NCBI GenBank assembly: GCA_019347945.1
Contig: JAHWKK010000002.1
Location: forward strand, 1-64,000
Reading direction: 5' to 3'
DNA: 64,000 nucleotides
Source: Acidobacteriota bacterium
GTDB taxonomy: Bacteria; Acidobacteriota; Thermoanaerobaculia; Gp7-AA8; JAHWKK01
The notes below the pieces were generated by a model. The model worked only from the letters and a program-made list of their open reading frames with translations. It did no database searches and was not told where the DNA came from. Made by a program: the position numbers and the translations under genes. Of this stretch, positions 1 through 7,291 are shown piece after piece; the stretch's first letter is position 1, and each line of letters opens with the position of its first letter.

Positions 1-441
1 CTTGACCAATCCTCGAAGCATGACCCGAAGCCGGGTCTGCGTCTCGACCAGCGCAGCTCGTGAATGGAGCAACGATCGCTGCTCGAGCGTCGACGGCGAT
101 CGCGGGTGAATCGGTTTGATCAGCTCCAGATCGGAAAGCGACATGCGTGCGAGCAGCTCCGCATCGACGCGATCGTTCTTGTTCCGGCTCTCTGCGATCA
201 AACGTACTCGCTGTGGATGGCAGACCACCGGCTCATGATCAAGCTCTTCGAGAAGCGGCGCGATCCAGCTCGCATGAGGGCCCGCTTCCAGCACCACCCG
301 GCTTCTCTCCCGGTGCCGGAAGAAATCCCCCAACGCTGCTGGAGTAGTCGGGATCTTCGCCTCGACGATCACTTCTCGTTCCTGGGTCATTACGCAGATC
401 TGGCTGTACTGATCATGGATATCAATGGCAATATGGTTCAC
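1..441 (-). CDS. IS110-family transposase, N-terminal part (cut by window start)
   Basis: Read on the minus strand from a GTG at 441, the frame stays open to the window edge (147 codons). It shows the N-terminal DEDD catalytic domain of IS110-family transposases: the first Asp in IAIDIHDQYSQ near residue 7, the Glu in VVLEAGPHASW, and a paired Asp in RNKNDRVDAELLA. These enzymes move circular intermediates with a RuvC-like domain and a later serine domain; the serine half lies outside the window. A GAGGAG ribosome-binding site sits about 7 nt before the GTG, which supports this start. Apparent plus-strand reading frames here are antisense shadows. Intact or decayed status cannot be judged from the fragment. 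Confidence 0.87.
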   Translation of the reverse strand, partial: MNHIAIDIHDQYSQICVMTQEREVIVEAKIPTTPAALGDFFRHRERSRVVLEAGPHASWIAPLLEELDHEPVVCHPQRVRLIAESRNKNDRVDAELLARMSLSDLELIKPIHPRSPSTLEQRSLLHSRAALVETQTRLRVMLRGLVK

Positions 442-534
442 GGCTGGTCTCCTCTTCTGGGCTTCGAGCCCGTCTAACGTGGGATGCACGATCAAATCGT
501 GACATCGTTCGAGGGGACCGGCCTACTCATCGTC
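442..534 (-). other. IS110 left-end leader with two hairpins, possible guide-RNA region
   Basis: This is the non-coding stretch between the transposase start and the point where a dispersed repeat resumes, so it should be the left end of the element. Read on the minus strand it contains two compact stem-loops: CACGAT-TTG-ATCGTG and GGGCTCGAAGCCC, followed by the ribosome-binding site. IS110-group elements encode a bridge RNA in this position, although about 90 nt is shorter than in IS621. The alternative is that the guide RNA lies downstream, as in the IS1111 subgroup, and these hairpins only regulate translation. Confidence 0.35.
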
Positions 535-636
535 TCTGGGGGTGGCTCGCGAATCATCGTCATGGCGAGCGGGGGGAATCATTCATGAGCCCGCGCCCAG
601 ATCCTTCGCCGTCCTTCGGCGGCTCAGGATGACGAG
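535..636. repeat. Dispersed palindromic repeat, truncated copy
   Basis: The right arm (CCAGATCC, then CTTCGCCGTCCTTCGG, then CGGCTCAGGATGACGAG) matches the right arm of the complete copy at 23296-23435 and resembles that at 47005-47132. The left arm is missing before TCTGGG at 535, exactly where the IS110 leader begins. The natural reading is that the IS inserted into the left arm of this repeat. The remaining inner part (GGCTCGCGAATCA ... GAATCATTCATGAGCC) is itself an inverted repeat. Confidence 0.75.
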
Positions 637-930
637 TTGTGAAGGCGTCGATCGTGTCCGGGGAAACTCGTAAATCGCGGTTGAAGAGGCTGGCGCGACC
701 TTAACCGCTTCTCTCGGGTTTTCGATATGAGCAACAGCCCGCGAAGACGTTTTCATCTGGATCTGAGCTTCCTTCGGTACCAGTCACGCAAGCTCGTGAC
801 GGTGCGGCTCGGCAGGAGCCTCGCCCTTCCGGCGATGCTGGAGATCGCGCGAGCATGAAACGGCGCGACCCGGCGCTTCGTTTAAGATGCAGATCGAATC
901 GCGGAGCTCGAACGATGGACGGGACGTGGA
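637..930. other. Non-coding leader upstream of the exporter operon
   Basis: No convincing gene is visible in these 294 bases. A short inverted repeat (GTCACGCAAGCTCGTGAC) lies near 781-800. It is followed by a phrase (GGCTCGGCAGGAGCCTCGCC) that itself forms a GGCTC/GAGCC hairpin. No clear -35/-10 pair was found, so the promoter of the following operon is presumed but not located. Confidence 0.4.
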
Positions 931-2166
931 ATGGCAATCGATAAGAAGGCGCTGGACGACCTCAGGATCGACCGTGGCGATGAGGAGCCCCGTTCGCCTG
1001 CCGGCCGCTGGGTGGCCGCGGGGGTCCTCACTGTGATCCTTCTGGCCGCCGTCTGGGGGTTCGCCGCCCGGAACCAGGCACCCGAGGTGACGGTCGAGGA
1101 AGCGGTGGCGCTCAATGTCGGAGGTTCGGCGGACGCGGCAACTGTTCTCAACGCCAACGGTTATGTCACTGCCCGACGGGCGGCCACGGTTTCCTCGAAG
1201 GTCACCGGGCGGGTGACGGCGGTTCTCGTCGAGGAAGGAATGGTCGTCGAGGAAGGGGAGATCCTCGCGAGGATCGATCCGGCCACACCAGAGGCGGCGC
1301 TCCGGCTCGCGCAGGCTCAGGCCCGAGCGACCGAGAGCGCGCTGAGGGAAACCGAGGTTCGGATCGAGGAGGCCCGGCTCGATCTCGAGCGGGCGGAGCG
1401 GCTGGCTCGGGAACGAGTCGCGAGCCAGCAGGATCTCGATCGCGCCCGCACCACGCTCCGGGCTCTCCAGGCCCGGCTCGAAACGCAGCGCGACGATCTG
1501 TCGGTCGCCCTCCGGCAGGTCGCCCTGCGCGAGCGGGATCTCGACGACACGATCATCCGTGCACCTTTCGGCGGCGTCGTCGTTTCCAAGAACGCTCAGG
1601 AAGGCGAGATGATCTCGCCGATGTCCGCTGGCGGGAGTTTCACCCGCACCGGCATCTGCACGATCGTCGACATGAGCTCGCTCGAGATCGAGGTCGACGT
1701 GAACGAGGCCTACATCAATCGCGTCACGGCGGACCAGCGCGTCGTGGCGGTTCTCGACGCGTATCCCGACTGGGAGATTCCGGGGCACGTCATCGCAGTC
1801 ATTCCAACGGCGGACCGGCAGAAGGCGACGGTGCGGGTGCGGATCGCACTCGACGTCGAGGACGCGAGAATTCTTCCCGACATGGGAGTGAAGGTCCGGT
1901 TCATCGCGGAAGAAGACGTGGCGTCGACACTTTCGAGTCTGACGTCTCTCCCGGGAGAAGCGGTTCGACGCGATGGTGAGAGCGACATCGTTTTCGTCGT
2001 CCGTGACGGAAGGGTCGAGCGCCGGGCGGTCAATGTGGCGTCGCGGCAGAACGAGCGGGTCCTGGTTCGTGCGGGCGTATCGCCCGGGGAACGAGTCGTG
2101 ACGAGCTCGGAGGAAGCGCTCGAGGACGGAATGGAAGTCGAGGTTCGGGAAGGAGAGGAGCGATGA
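931..2166 (+). CDS. Periplasmic adaptor (membrane fusion protein) of ABC exporter, MacA/HlyD-like
   Basis: This 411-residue inner-membrane-anchored adaptor should link the ABC exporter encoded by the next three genes to an outer-membrane channel. It has one N-terminal membrane anchor (about residues 27-47) and a first lipoyl half-motif (SKVTGRVTAVLVEEGMVV, near 90-107). A long charged helical hairpin follows at about 122-206, then the second lipoyl half (RAPFGGVVVSKNAQEGEMIS) and a beta-barrel and membrane-proximal region to the end. It is the first gene of an operon and overlaps the ATPase gene by 4 bp (ATGA). No TolC-like gene lies nearby, so the outer-membrane partner is encoded elsewhere. 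The transported substrate cannot be deduced. The start at 931 has only a weak ribosome-binding site. Confidence 0.88.
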   Translation: MAIDKKALDDLRIDRGDEEPRSPAGRWVAAGVLTVILLAAVWGFAARNQAPEVTVEEAVALNVGGSADAATVLNANGYVTARRAATVSSKVTGRVTAVLVEEGMVVEEGEILARIDPATPEAALRLAQAQARATESALRETEVRIEEARLDLERAERLARERVASQQDLDRARTTLRALQARLETQRDDLSVALRQVALRERDLDDTIIRAPFGGVVVSKNAQEGEMISPMSAGGSFTRTGICTIVDMSSLEIEVDVNEAYINRVTADQRVVAVLDAYPDWEIPGHVIAVIPTADRQKATVRVRIALDVEDARILPDMGVKVRFIAEEDVASTLSSLTSLPGEAVRRDGESDIVFVVRDGRVERRAVNVASRQNERVLVRAGVSPGERVVTSSEEALEDGMEVEVREGEER

Positions 2167-2858
2167 CGGATCGAAATGAGATTGTCACGATGAATGGCGT
2201 CGAGAAGGTATTCAGGCGCGGATCGGAAGAGATCCACGTGCTCTCGAGTCTGGACCTCGGCATCGCAGAGGGGGAGTTTCTCGCGCTCATGGGTCCCTCC
2301 GGGTCGGGAAAGAGCACGCTGCTCAACCTTCTGGCCGGACTCGACCGTCCGAGCGGAGGATCGATCGAGGTCGGTGGCCAGCGGATCGATCGGATGTCGA
2401 GCCGGCAGCTCGCACGATGGCGCTCGCGCCACGTCGGTCTGATCTTCCAGTTCTACAATCTCCTGCCGGTCGTCTCCGCCGCGCGAAATGTCGAGCTCCC
2501 CCTGCTCCTCACTTCCCTGTCGCGCGCAAAGCGACGGAAGCAGGTGGAGAACGCGCTCAATCTCGTCGAGCTCGGCCACCGGATGCATCACACGCCGCGA
2601 ACCCTTTCCGGCGGAGAGCAGCAGCGGGTCGGCATTGCGAGAGCGATCGTGACGGACCCGACCCTGGTCCTCGCGGACGAGCCGACCGGCGACCTCGATC
2701 GAAAAAGCGGAGACGGCATCCTCGATCTCCTTCAGGCGCTCAACCGCGAGCACGGGAAGACGATCGTCATGGTCACCCACGACCCCCACGCGGCAGCCCG
2801 CGCCTCAAGAACCCTGCACCTGCTCGACGGGAAACTCTCGGCGGAAATGGCCGCATGA
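2163..2858 (+). CDS. ABC transporter ATP-binding protein, MacB/LolD type
   Basis: This 231-residue cytoplasmic ATPase energises the exporter formed with the flanking adaptor and the two FtsX permeases. All nucleotide-binding motifs are present: Walker A GPSGSGKS at residues 44-51, Q-loop in IFQFYNLLP, signature [14 protein letters not shown], Walker [13 protein letters not shown] and the H-loop His in VMVTHDPH. Length and motif set fit the MacB/LolD/FtsE branch that pairs with FtsX-like permeases rather than classic importers. It overlaps the previous and next genes by 4 bp each, implying translational coupling and equal expression. Confidence 0.93.
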   Translation: MTDRNEIVTMNGVEKVFRRGSEEIHVLSSLDLGIAEGEFLALMGPSGSGKSTLLNLLAGLDRPSGGSIEVGGQRIDRMSSRQLARWRSRHVGLIFQFYNLLPVVSAARNVELPLLLTSLSRAKRRKQVENALNLVELGHRMHHTPRTLSGGEQQRVGIARAIVTDPTLVLADEPTGDLDRKSGDGILDLLQALNREHGKTIVMVTHDPHAAARASRTLHLLDGKLSAEMAA

Positions 2859-4006
2859 AGTTTCTACCCGTCGTTCTCGCAAACTTCAGAAGACACCGGT
2901 TGCGAACGATCCTGACAATCCTCTCGGTCCTGGTCGCGTTCCTCCTGTTCGGTTACCTCTCCGCGATCACGAAGGCATTCTCGATGGGGATCGACATCGC
3001 CGGCGAGGACCGTCTCGTCGTTCGGCACAAGGTATCGATCATCCAGCTGCTGCCGGAAAGCTACGAGCAGGACATCGAGAGCATCGACGGAGTGGCGAAC
3101 GCCACCGCGTTCACGTGGTTCGGCGGAATCTATCAGGATCCGAAAAACTTCTTCGCTCAGATCGCCACCGACCCCGATGAAGTGTGGGACATCTATCCGG
3201 AATACGTGATCGATGAAGAATCGCTGGCGCGATTCAATGCGACACGAACGGGCGCGGTCGTCGGGAAACAGACCGCCGAACGCTACGGCTTCAAAGTAGG
3301 CGATCGGGTTCCGATTCAGGCGACGATCTGGCAACCGAGAGACGGAACCCAGACGTGGACATTCGAGATCGTCGGCATCTACGAAGCTGCCGAAAAAGGG
3401 GCCGACGACTCGCAGTTCTTCTTCCGGCAGGATTACCTCGAGGAGAACTCATACACGGGCGGTCAGGTCGGCTGGTACGTGATCAAAGTCGACGACCCCG
3501 ACCGCTCGGTGGAGCTCGCCAGAACGGTCGACGAAACATTCGCGAACTCGCCTGCCGAGACGAAGACCGAAACCGAGGGAGCGTTCATCCAGGCTTTTGC
3601 CGATCAGGTCGGGAACATCGGCGCGATCGTGACCGCAATCCTCTCGGCGGTCTTCTTCACGATTCTTCTCGTCGCCGGGAACACGATGGCGCAGGCGGTC
3701 CGGGAGCGGACCCGGGAGCTCGGGGTGCTCAAAGCGCTCGGGTTCTCCGACGCCGCGGTGCTGGCACTCGTCCTGATCGAGTCGACGATCATCGCGATCA
3801 TCGGAGGCGCGATCGGGCTGGGCCTCGCCTGGGTACTGATCGCTCAGGGGGACCCGACCGGCGGAGCGCTCCCGCTTTTTTATTTTCCGATTCGCGATCT
3901 CGTACTCGGAGCGGCCTTCGTGCTCCTCCTCGGAATCGTAGCGGGACTCCTTCCCGCGATTCAGGCGATGCGCCTCAATACGGTCGAGGCCCTCCGGAGG
4001 GATTGA
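2855..4006 (+). CDS. FtsX-like ABC permease, first copy
   Basis: This 383-residue protein starts at the ATG at 2855, which overlaps the ATPase stop (ATGA). A much longer upstream-extended frame exists but only shadows the ATPase gene. The topology is typical of FtsX/MacB permeases: one helix at about 17-37 after the [18 protein letters not shown] start, a large periplasmic domain, then three C-terminal helices from about 250 to 375 ending in GIVAGLLPAIQAMRLNTVEA. It should pair with the second permease gene to form a heterodimeric mechanotransmission exporter, which contrasts with MacB where one chain is used twice and the ATPase is fused. Confidence 0.9.
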   Translation: MKFLPVVLANFRRHRLRTILTILSVLVAFLLFGYLSAITKAFSMGIDIAGEDRLVVRHKVSIIQLLPESYEQDIESIDGVANATAFTWFGGIYQDPKNFFAQIATDPDEVWDIYPEYVIDEESLARFNATRTGAVVGKQTAERYGFKVGDRVPIQATIWQPRDGTQTWTFEIVGIYEAAEKGADDSQFFFRQDYLEENSYTGGQVGWYVIKVDDPDRSVELARTVDETFANSPAETKTETEGAFIQAFADQVGNIGAIVTAILSAVFFTILLVAGNTMAQAVRERTRELGVLKALGFSDAAVLALVLIESTIIAIIGGAIGLGLAWVLIAQGDPTGGALPLFYFPIRDLVLGAAFVLLLGIVAGLLPAIQAMRLNTVEALRRD

Positions 4007-5196
4007 TGACGAGCTGGCTCGCACAGATATGGTCGCTGATCCGCTTCAATCTGAAGACGTTGCCGGCGCGAAAAGGGAGCGCATTCTCCGCGATCATCGG
4101 CATAGCCGGTGTCGTCGCCGTTCTTATCGGAGTGTTGTCGATCGCGAGAGGTTTCGAGGCCGCGATGACCGGGACCGGCTCTCCGGACACCGCGCTGATT
4201 CTCCGGTCGGGATCGGACAGCGAGCTCACCAGCGCTCTGACACGGGACGAGACGCGGATCGTGGCCGACGCTCCCGGTATTGCGACCGAAGAAGGGGTGA
4301 TTCTCGCTTCTCCCGAGCTCTTCGTCATCGTGAATCTTCCGAAACGCTCGACCGGTACGGACGCCAACGTGCCGATGCGCGGCGTCGAGAAGCCGGCATT
4401 TCTCGTTCGTCCGGAGCTCGAGATCGTCGAGGGTCGGATGTTTCAGTGGGGACGCAACGAAGTGATCGTCGGGCGCGCGGCAAGCCTGCAGTTCTCCGGA
4501 CTCGAGCTCGGCAACCAGCTGACATTCGGCCAGAACGAATGGGAGGTCGTCGGTCTCTTCGAGGCTGAAGGAGGACTCACGGAGTCGGAGATCTGGGCCG
4601 ATGCGGCGGTCGTCCAGCCCGCGTACCGCCGGGGATCCACCTATCAGATCGTCGTCGCGAAGCTCGCTTCGCCGGGTGTCTTCCAGGAGTTCAAGGACAC
4701 GCTGACCGCGGATCCCAGGGTCAATGTCAAGGTCGAGCGCGAGACCGACTACTACGCCAACCAGTCCCGCCTCCTCACCCGCCTCATCGCGGTCCTCGGG
4801 ACTCTGATCTCGGTGCTCATGGCGATTGCTGCGGTTTTCGGAGCGCTCAACACGATGTATACGGCCGTCGCATCGCGTGCGCGCGAGATCGGGACCCTGA
4901 AGGCGCTCGGCTTTTCGGAAAGTCCGGTCGTCATTTCGATCATCATCGAGTCGCTTCTCCTGGCATTGATCGGAGGCGTACTCGGAGCGGTTGCCGCCTG
5001 GGTTGCTTTCGATGGCTTCCAGACGTCGACGCTGAACTGGCAGAGCTTCAGCCAGGTCGCATTCGCTTTCCGGGTGACCCCAGATCTGCTCGTCCAGGGG
5101 ATCGTCTATGCCGCGCTCATCGGGATGATCGGCGGGCTCTTTCCCGCGATCCGCGCCGCCCGGATGCCGATCTCGGTTGCACTGCGAGAATCATAG
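4006..5196 (+). CDS. FtsX-like ABC permease, second copy
   Basis: This 396-residue permease starts at the ATG at 4006, sharing one base with the stop of the preceding gene (TGATG). It has an N-terminal helix near residues 28-48 (IIGIAGVVAVLIGVLSIARG), a soluble periplasmic domain, and three C-terminal helices with the conserved AREIGTLKALGFSESPV coupling region near residue 290. It ends in IGGLFPAIRAARMPISVALR. It is clearly paralogous to the first permease, so the exporter is probably a heterodimer. It is the last gene of the operon; no strong terminator hairpin was recognised after it. Confidence 0.9.
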   Translation: MTSWLAQIWSLIRFNLKTLPARKGSAFSAIIGIAGVVAVLIGVLSIARGFEAAMTGTGSPDTALILRSGSDSELTSALTRDETRIVADAPGIATEEGVILASPELFVIVNLPKRSTGTDANVPMRGVEKPAFLVRPELEIVEGRMFQWGRNEVIVGRAASLQFSGLELGNQLTFGQNEWEVVGLFEAEGGLTESEIWADAAVVQPAYRRGSTYQIVVAKLASPGVFQEFKDTLTADPRVNVKVERETDYYANQSRLLTRLIAVLGTLISVLMAIAAVFGALNTMYTAVASRAREIGTLKALGFSESPVVISIIIESLLLALIGGVLGAVAAWVAFDGFQTSTLNWQSFSQVAFAFRVTPDLLVQGIVYAALIGMIGGLFPAIRAARMPISVALRES

Positions 5197-5356
5197 ATTC
5201 ACGGCCTGCTTCCAGCCTCGGAGGGCTGAGAGAAGGTAGAGCGGGGTGAAGAAAGCCGGGCACGGGCGCGTTCACGGGCGCGGGAAGATCAGGCAGCGAC
5301 ACGCCGGTCTCCCGAAGCGGCGGAACCCGAGTAGGGGCCCTAGGTTAGCCAGCTCC

Positions 5357-5437
5357 GGAGGGGCGACAGATCTCCCGGAGTCTCGCCGGCGTGCGTGTGG
5401 TTCGACTCTACAGGATGTGTGAGAGGGTTCGGGAGAC
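5357..5437 (-). repeat. Gene-tail repeat, short copy
   Basis: This stretch aligns with the left parts of 6292-6445 and 9007-9160: GGAGGGGCGACAGAT, a CTCG(C/T)CGGCGTG(C/T)GTGTG block, then a segment which read on the minus strand encodes R-T-L-S-H-I-L-stop. In the 9 kb copy the same peptide (RTVSHIL) is the C-terminus of the phospholipase-D gene. Here no recognisable gene precedes the tail. The repeat therefore carries a tiny coding end plus about 60 bp of downstream sequence. Confidence 0.7.
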
Positions 5438-5488
5438 GTGCGGGATGCGTTCGGGGCGCGGCCCGGGTCGGCGGGTCGGCTGGCGTCC

Positions 5489-5570
5489 CGCTGCCCGCGC
5501 GTTGCAAGGTCCCGAGCGCGGTACAATGTCGCGTCGCGGGCAGCGCAGCTGAAGCGCCGATCCGTTAGGG
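5489..5570 (+). other. Palindrome ending in GTTAGGG, attC-like site upstream of toxin-antitoxin genes
   Basis: A perfect 11-bp inverted repeat, CGCTGCCCGCG at 5489-5499 and CGCGGGCAGCG at 5535-5545, is followed at 5564 by GTTAGGG within CCGTTAGGGCGC. The same CGTTAGGGCGC occurs after the toxin gene (6165-6175). GTTRRRY is the insertion-core consensus of integron attC sites, and the antitoxin ATG lies only about 37 nt after it, which is cassette-like spacing. No matching RYYYAAC box was found on the left, and no integron integrase is in the window, so this is only a candidate. Confidence 0.3.
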
Positions 5571-5600
5571 CGCGTCCCGCAGCCGAGGTAAAATCCAGCC

Positions 5601-5789
5601 ATGGGAAAACCGAAGGAAGAAGTTCGGCGGATGTTGGATGAGCTCTCCGACGACAGCTCGTACGAAGACATCCAGTATCACATCTACGTCAGGCAGAAGA
5701 TCGAACGAGGTTTGCAAGCGGCAGAGCGTGGCGATCTCATCAATCAGGAAGAAGTCGAGCGCCGGATGGAGAAGTGGCTCGCAGAGTAA
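5601..5789 (+). CDS. Antitoxin-like small protein of a ParE/RelE module
   Basis: This 62-residue, highly charged protein resembles the small alpha-helical antitoxins that precede ParE/RelE toxins; the C-terminal half (GDLINQEEVERRMEKWLAE) is characteristic. It should bind and neutralise the toxin encoded immediately downstream, whose start lies 16 bp inside this gene. Because that toxin is frameshifted, the antitoxin may now be an orphan. The initiation codon is preceded by a short leader that starts at a GTTAGGG motif. Confidence 0.7.
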   Translation: MGKPKEEVRRMLDELSDDSSYEDIQYHIYVRQKIERGLQAAERGDLINQEEVERRMEKWLAE

Positions 5790-6081
5790 GGTGGACCACT
5801 CCCGCCTGGCAGGATCTGACAGAGGCTGCGGATCACATCGCGCGAGACTCGAAGTACTATGCTGCCTCATTCGTTCGCGAGACCAGAGACGCGGCGAGAT
5901 CGCTGAACCACTTTGCCGATCGTGGTCGGGAGGTGCCCGAGCTTGGCGAGCGTCGGTTCGCGAGCTCTTCGTCCAAAACTACCGGCTGATTTACCATGTG
6001 CTCCCGCACGAGGTCCGAATCCTCGCGGTCATTCATCAAGCCCGGGATTCCGCTGCCGTCATCAGGCGGCGTCCTGACTGA
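5774..6081 (+). pseudogene. ParE/RelE-family toxin, frameshifted
   Basis: The first part (ATG at 5774) reads VRWTTPAWQDLTEAADHIA and runs to REVPELGE. The natural continuation SVRELFVQNYRLIYHVL and RILAVIHQARD is in another frame ending at 6081. Joined, these make a normal-length toxin of about 100 residues of the ParE/RelE fold, which acts on gyrase or the ribosome depending on subfamily. The break lies near 5945-5955 and fits a single-base deletion; the unshifted frame stops at 5989. The reading is either a disabled toxin or a sequencing error. Confidence 0.75.
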
Positions 6082-6123
6082 ATCGCTCGAGCCAACCACC
6101 GCACGCTCGACCGCTACTCAATC

Positions 6124-6176
6124 TTTGAACATCGCTGAGGCGTGCGCTGGCAGCTCAGCTCAAACGTTAGGGCGCA
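6124..6176 (+). other. Second GTTAGGG site with bulged stem-loop, attC-like
   Basis: TTTGA (6124-6128), a 5-nt bulge and GCTGAG (6134-6139) pair with CTCAGC (6154-6159) and TCAAA (6160-6164); the stem leads straight into CGTTAGGGCGC. The asymmetric bulge and the terminal GTTAGGG resemble the right half of an attC site, but a proper left core box is not seen. With the site at 5564 it brackets exactly the toxin-antitoxin pair. Confidence 0.3.
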
Positions 6177-6291
6177 GGCCGCGTCGCACGAAAACCATGA
6201 AGATGTTCCGCATCCCTGTTCCCCCGTGGGCAAGAGAATTCAAGCGCGATGTCGGAACCCCGGGTCAACTGGCGAACCATTTTCCTGCCCC

Positions 6292-6445
6292 GGAGGGGCG
6301 ACAGATTCCGAAATCTCGTCGACGCGCGTTGAACCCTGCGGTCAGAGAATGTGCGAGATGGTTCGGGCGAGCTGTTCGGTCGCTTTCTGAGCCACAGCGG
6401 GCGCGAGCGGAACTCATCGAGGTCGAACTCACACGCGTCATGAAT
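6292..6445 (-). repeat. Gene-tail repeat carrying a decayed copy of the phospholipase-D 3' end
   Basis: This stretch aligns over about 150 bp with 9007-9160 at roughly 80 percent identity by eye. On the minus strand it encodes FDLDEFRSRPLW, then after a 2-base insertion QKATEQLARTISHIL-stop. The real gene at 9059-10351 ends VDLEEFRARPLWQKATEQLS then RTVSHIL. It is thus a broken duplicate of that gene's end plus its downstream flank, in the same orientation, on the other side of the protease cargo. It is not an expressed gene. Confidence 0.78.
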
Positions 6446-6451
6446 GTTCAT

Positions 6452-7276
6452 TCAGTCCGGTGTGATCAGAAGAACATGCTGGGTCTCATTGTCGGTCACA
6501 CTCACAAATCCCCAGTATCCGAGCCCTGGCGTCAGTGAAGTCAGTCGGACGTGGAAATGGTCGAACTGGCGGAGCTCCGGGAAGATGTCGGTGATGTTGT
6601 AGATCGCGTCGTACCCGGGATAGCGGTAAAAGCCTGATCCCTTAACCTCGGGAACCGCCGGGTGATCTCCGGGTCGAAGCGTGGTGGTCGCCACCAGATG
6701 ACCTTCCGGGTCGAGCAGCTCCACCTTCACGGCGCTGCCGCGGATCAGGACCGGGTCGAACACGCGAAGCGTCGAGCGAAGTTCCTCCCCCACCGGAACG
6801 GCCAGAAGCACCGCCTCGCGAGTGAGGAAGTCTTTTTCCCGGATCACCGGAATCTCGACGCCGGCCGGCTGGGCATGGCGCGACAACTCGAACAGGCGCA
6901 GATTGAGGTGGATGAGGTCGTCGACCTCCGGAAGATAGAGGAGCTCCCCTTGGTCGGGTGTGGGAGAACCGCCGACCTCACCCACACGACCAAAATAGCC
7001 CGTGGGATAGAGCGGTGCACACGAAAGGAAACAGTCGACTGGCACCTGCAGGAAATGGATGTCGAGGCCGGTGCCGTTATGGATCCACGTTTGGGTAGCC
7101 CAGAGACTCCCGTACGCGCCGGCGGCCTGATCGTGCCTCGTGAGAGCCACCGGAACGAGTACGGTCACCCGACCATCCCCATCGACGTCATTCCCTTCAG
7201 GCTCCAGGGCAGATACTGAAATGCCTGAAGAGGCGAGGATGAGTATCGTCAGGCAGACTGGGAATCGTACATTCAT
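6452..7276 (-). CDS. Secreted protein of unknown function, companion of the S8 protease
   Basis: This 274-residue protein begins with a clear signal peptide (about residues 1-23, MNVRFPVCLTILILASSGIS) and should be exported. A short acidic DVDGDGR stretch follows the cleavage region and could bind calcium. The rest is rich in beta-prone segments, with two Cys close together in VDCFLSCAPLYP, and no family was recognised. A GGAGAG ribosome-binding site precedes the ATG. It lies 15 bp after the S8 protease gene on the same strand, so the two are probably co-transcribed. A role as protease partner or inhibitor is a guess from position only. Confidence 0.7.
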   Translation of the reverse strand: MNVRFPVCLTILILASSGISVSALEPEGNDVDGDGRVTVLVPVALTRHDQAAGAYGSLWATQTWIHNGTGLDIHFLQVPVDCFLSCAPLYPTGYFGRVGEVGGSPTPDQGELLYLPEVDDLIHLNLRLFELSRHAQPAGVEIPVIREKDFLTREAVLLAVPVGEELRSTLRVFDPVLIRGSAVKVELLDPEGHLVATTTLRPGDHPAVPEVKGSGFYRYPGYDAIYNITDIFPELRQFDHFHVRLTSLTPGLGYWGFVSVTDNETQHVLLITPD

Positions 7277-7291
7277 GATCAGCTCTCCTCT

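Noticed and set aside
64-477. Plus-strand 137-residue frame at the window start
   Set aside because: It is the antisense of the IS110 transposase, whose DEDD residues are clear on the minus strand.
2417-2854. Long N-terminal extension of the first FtsX permease
   Set aside because: It lies antiphase to the well-supported ATPase gene. The ATG at 2855 gives the normal family start.
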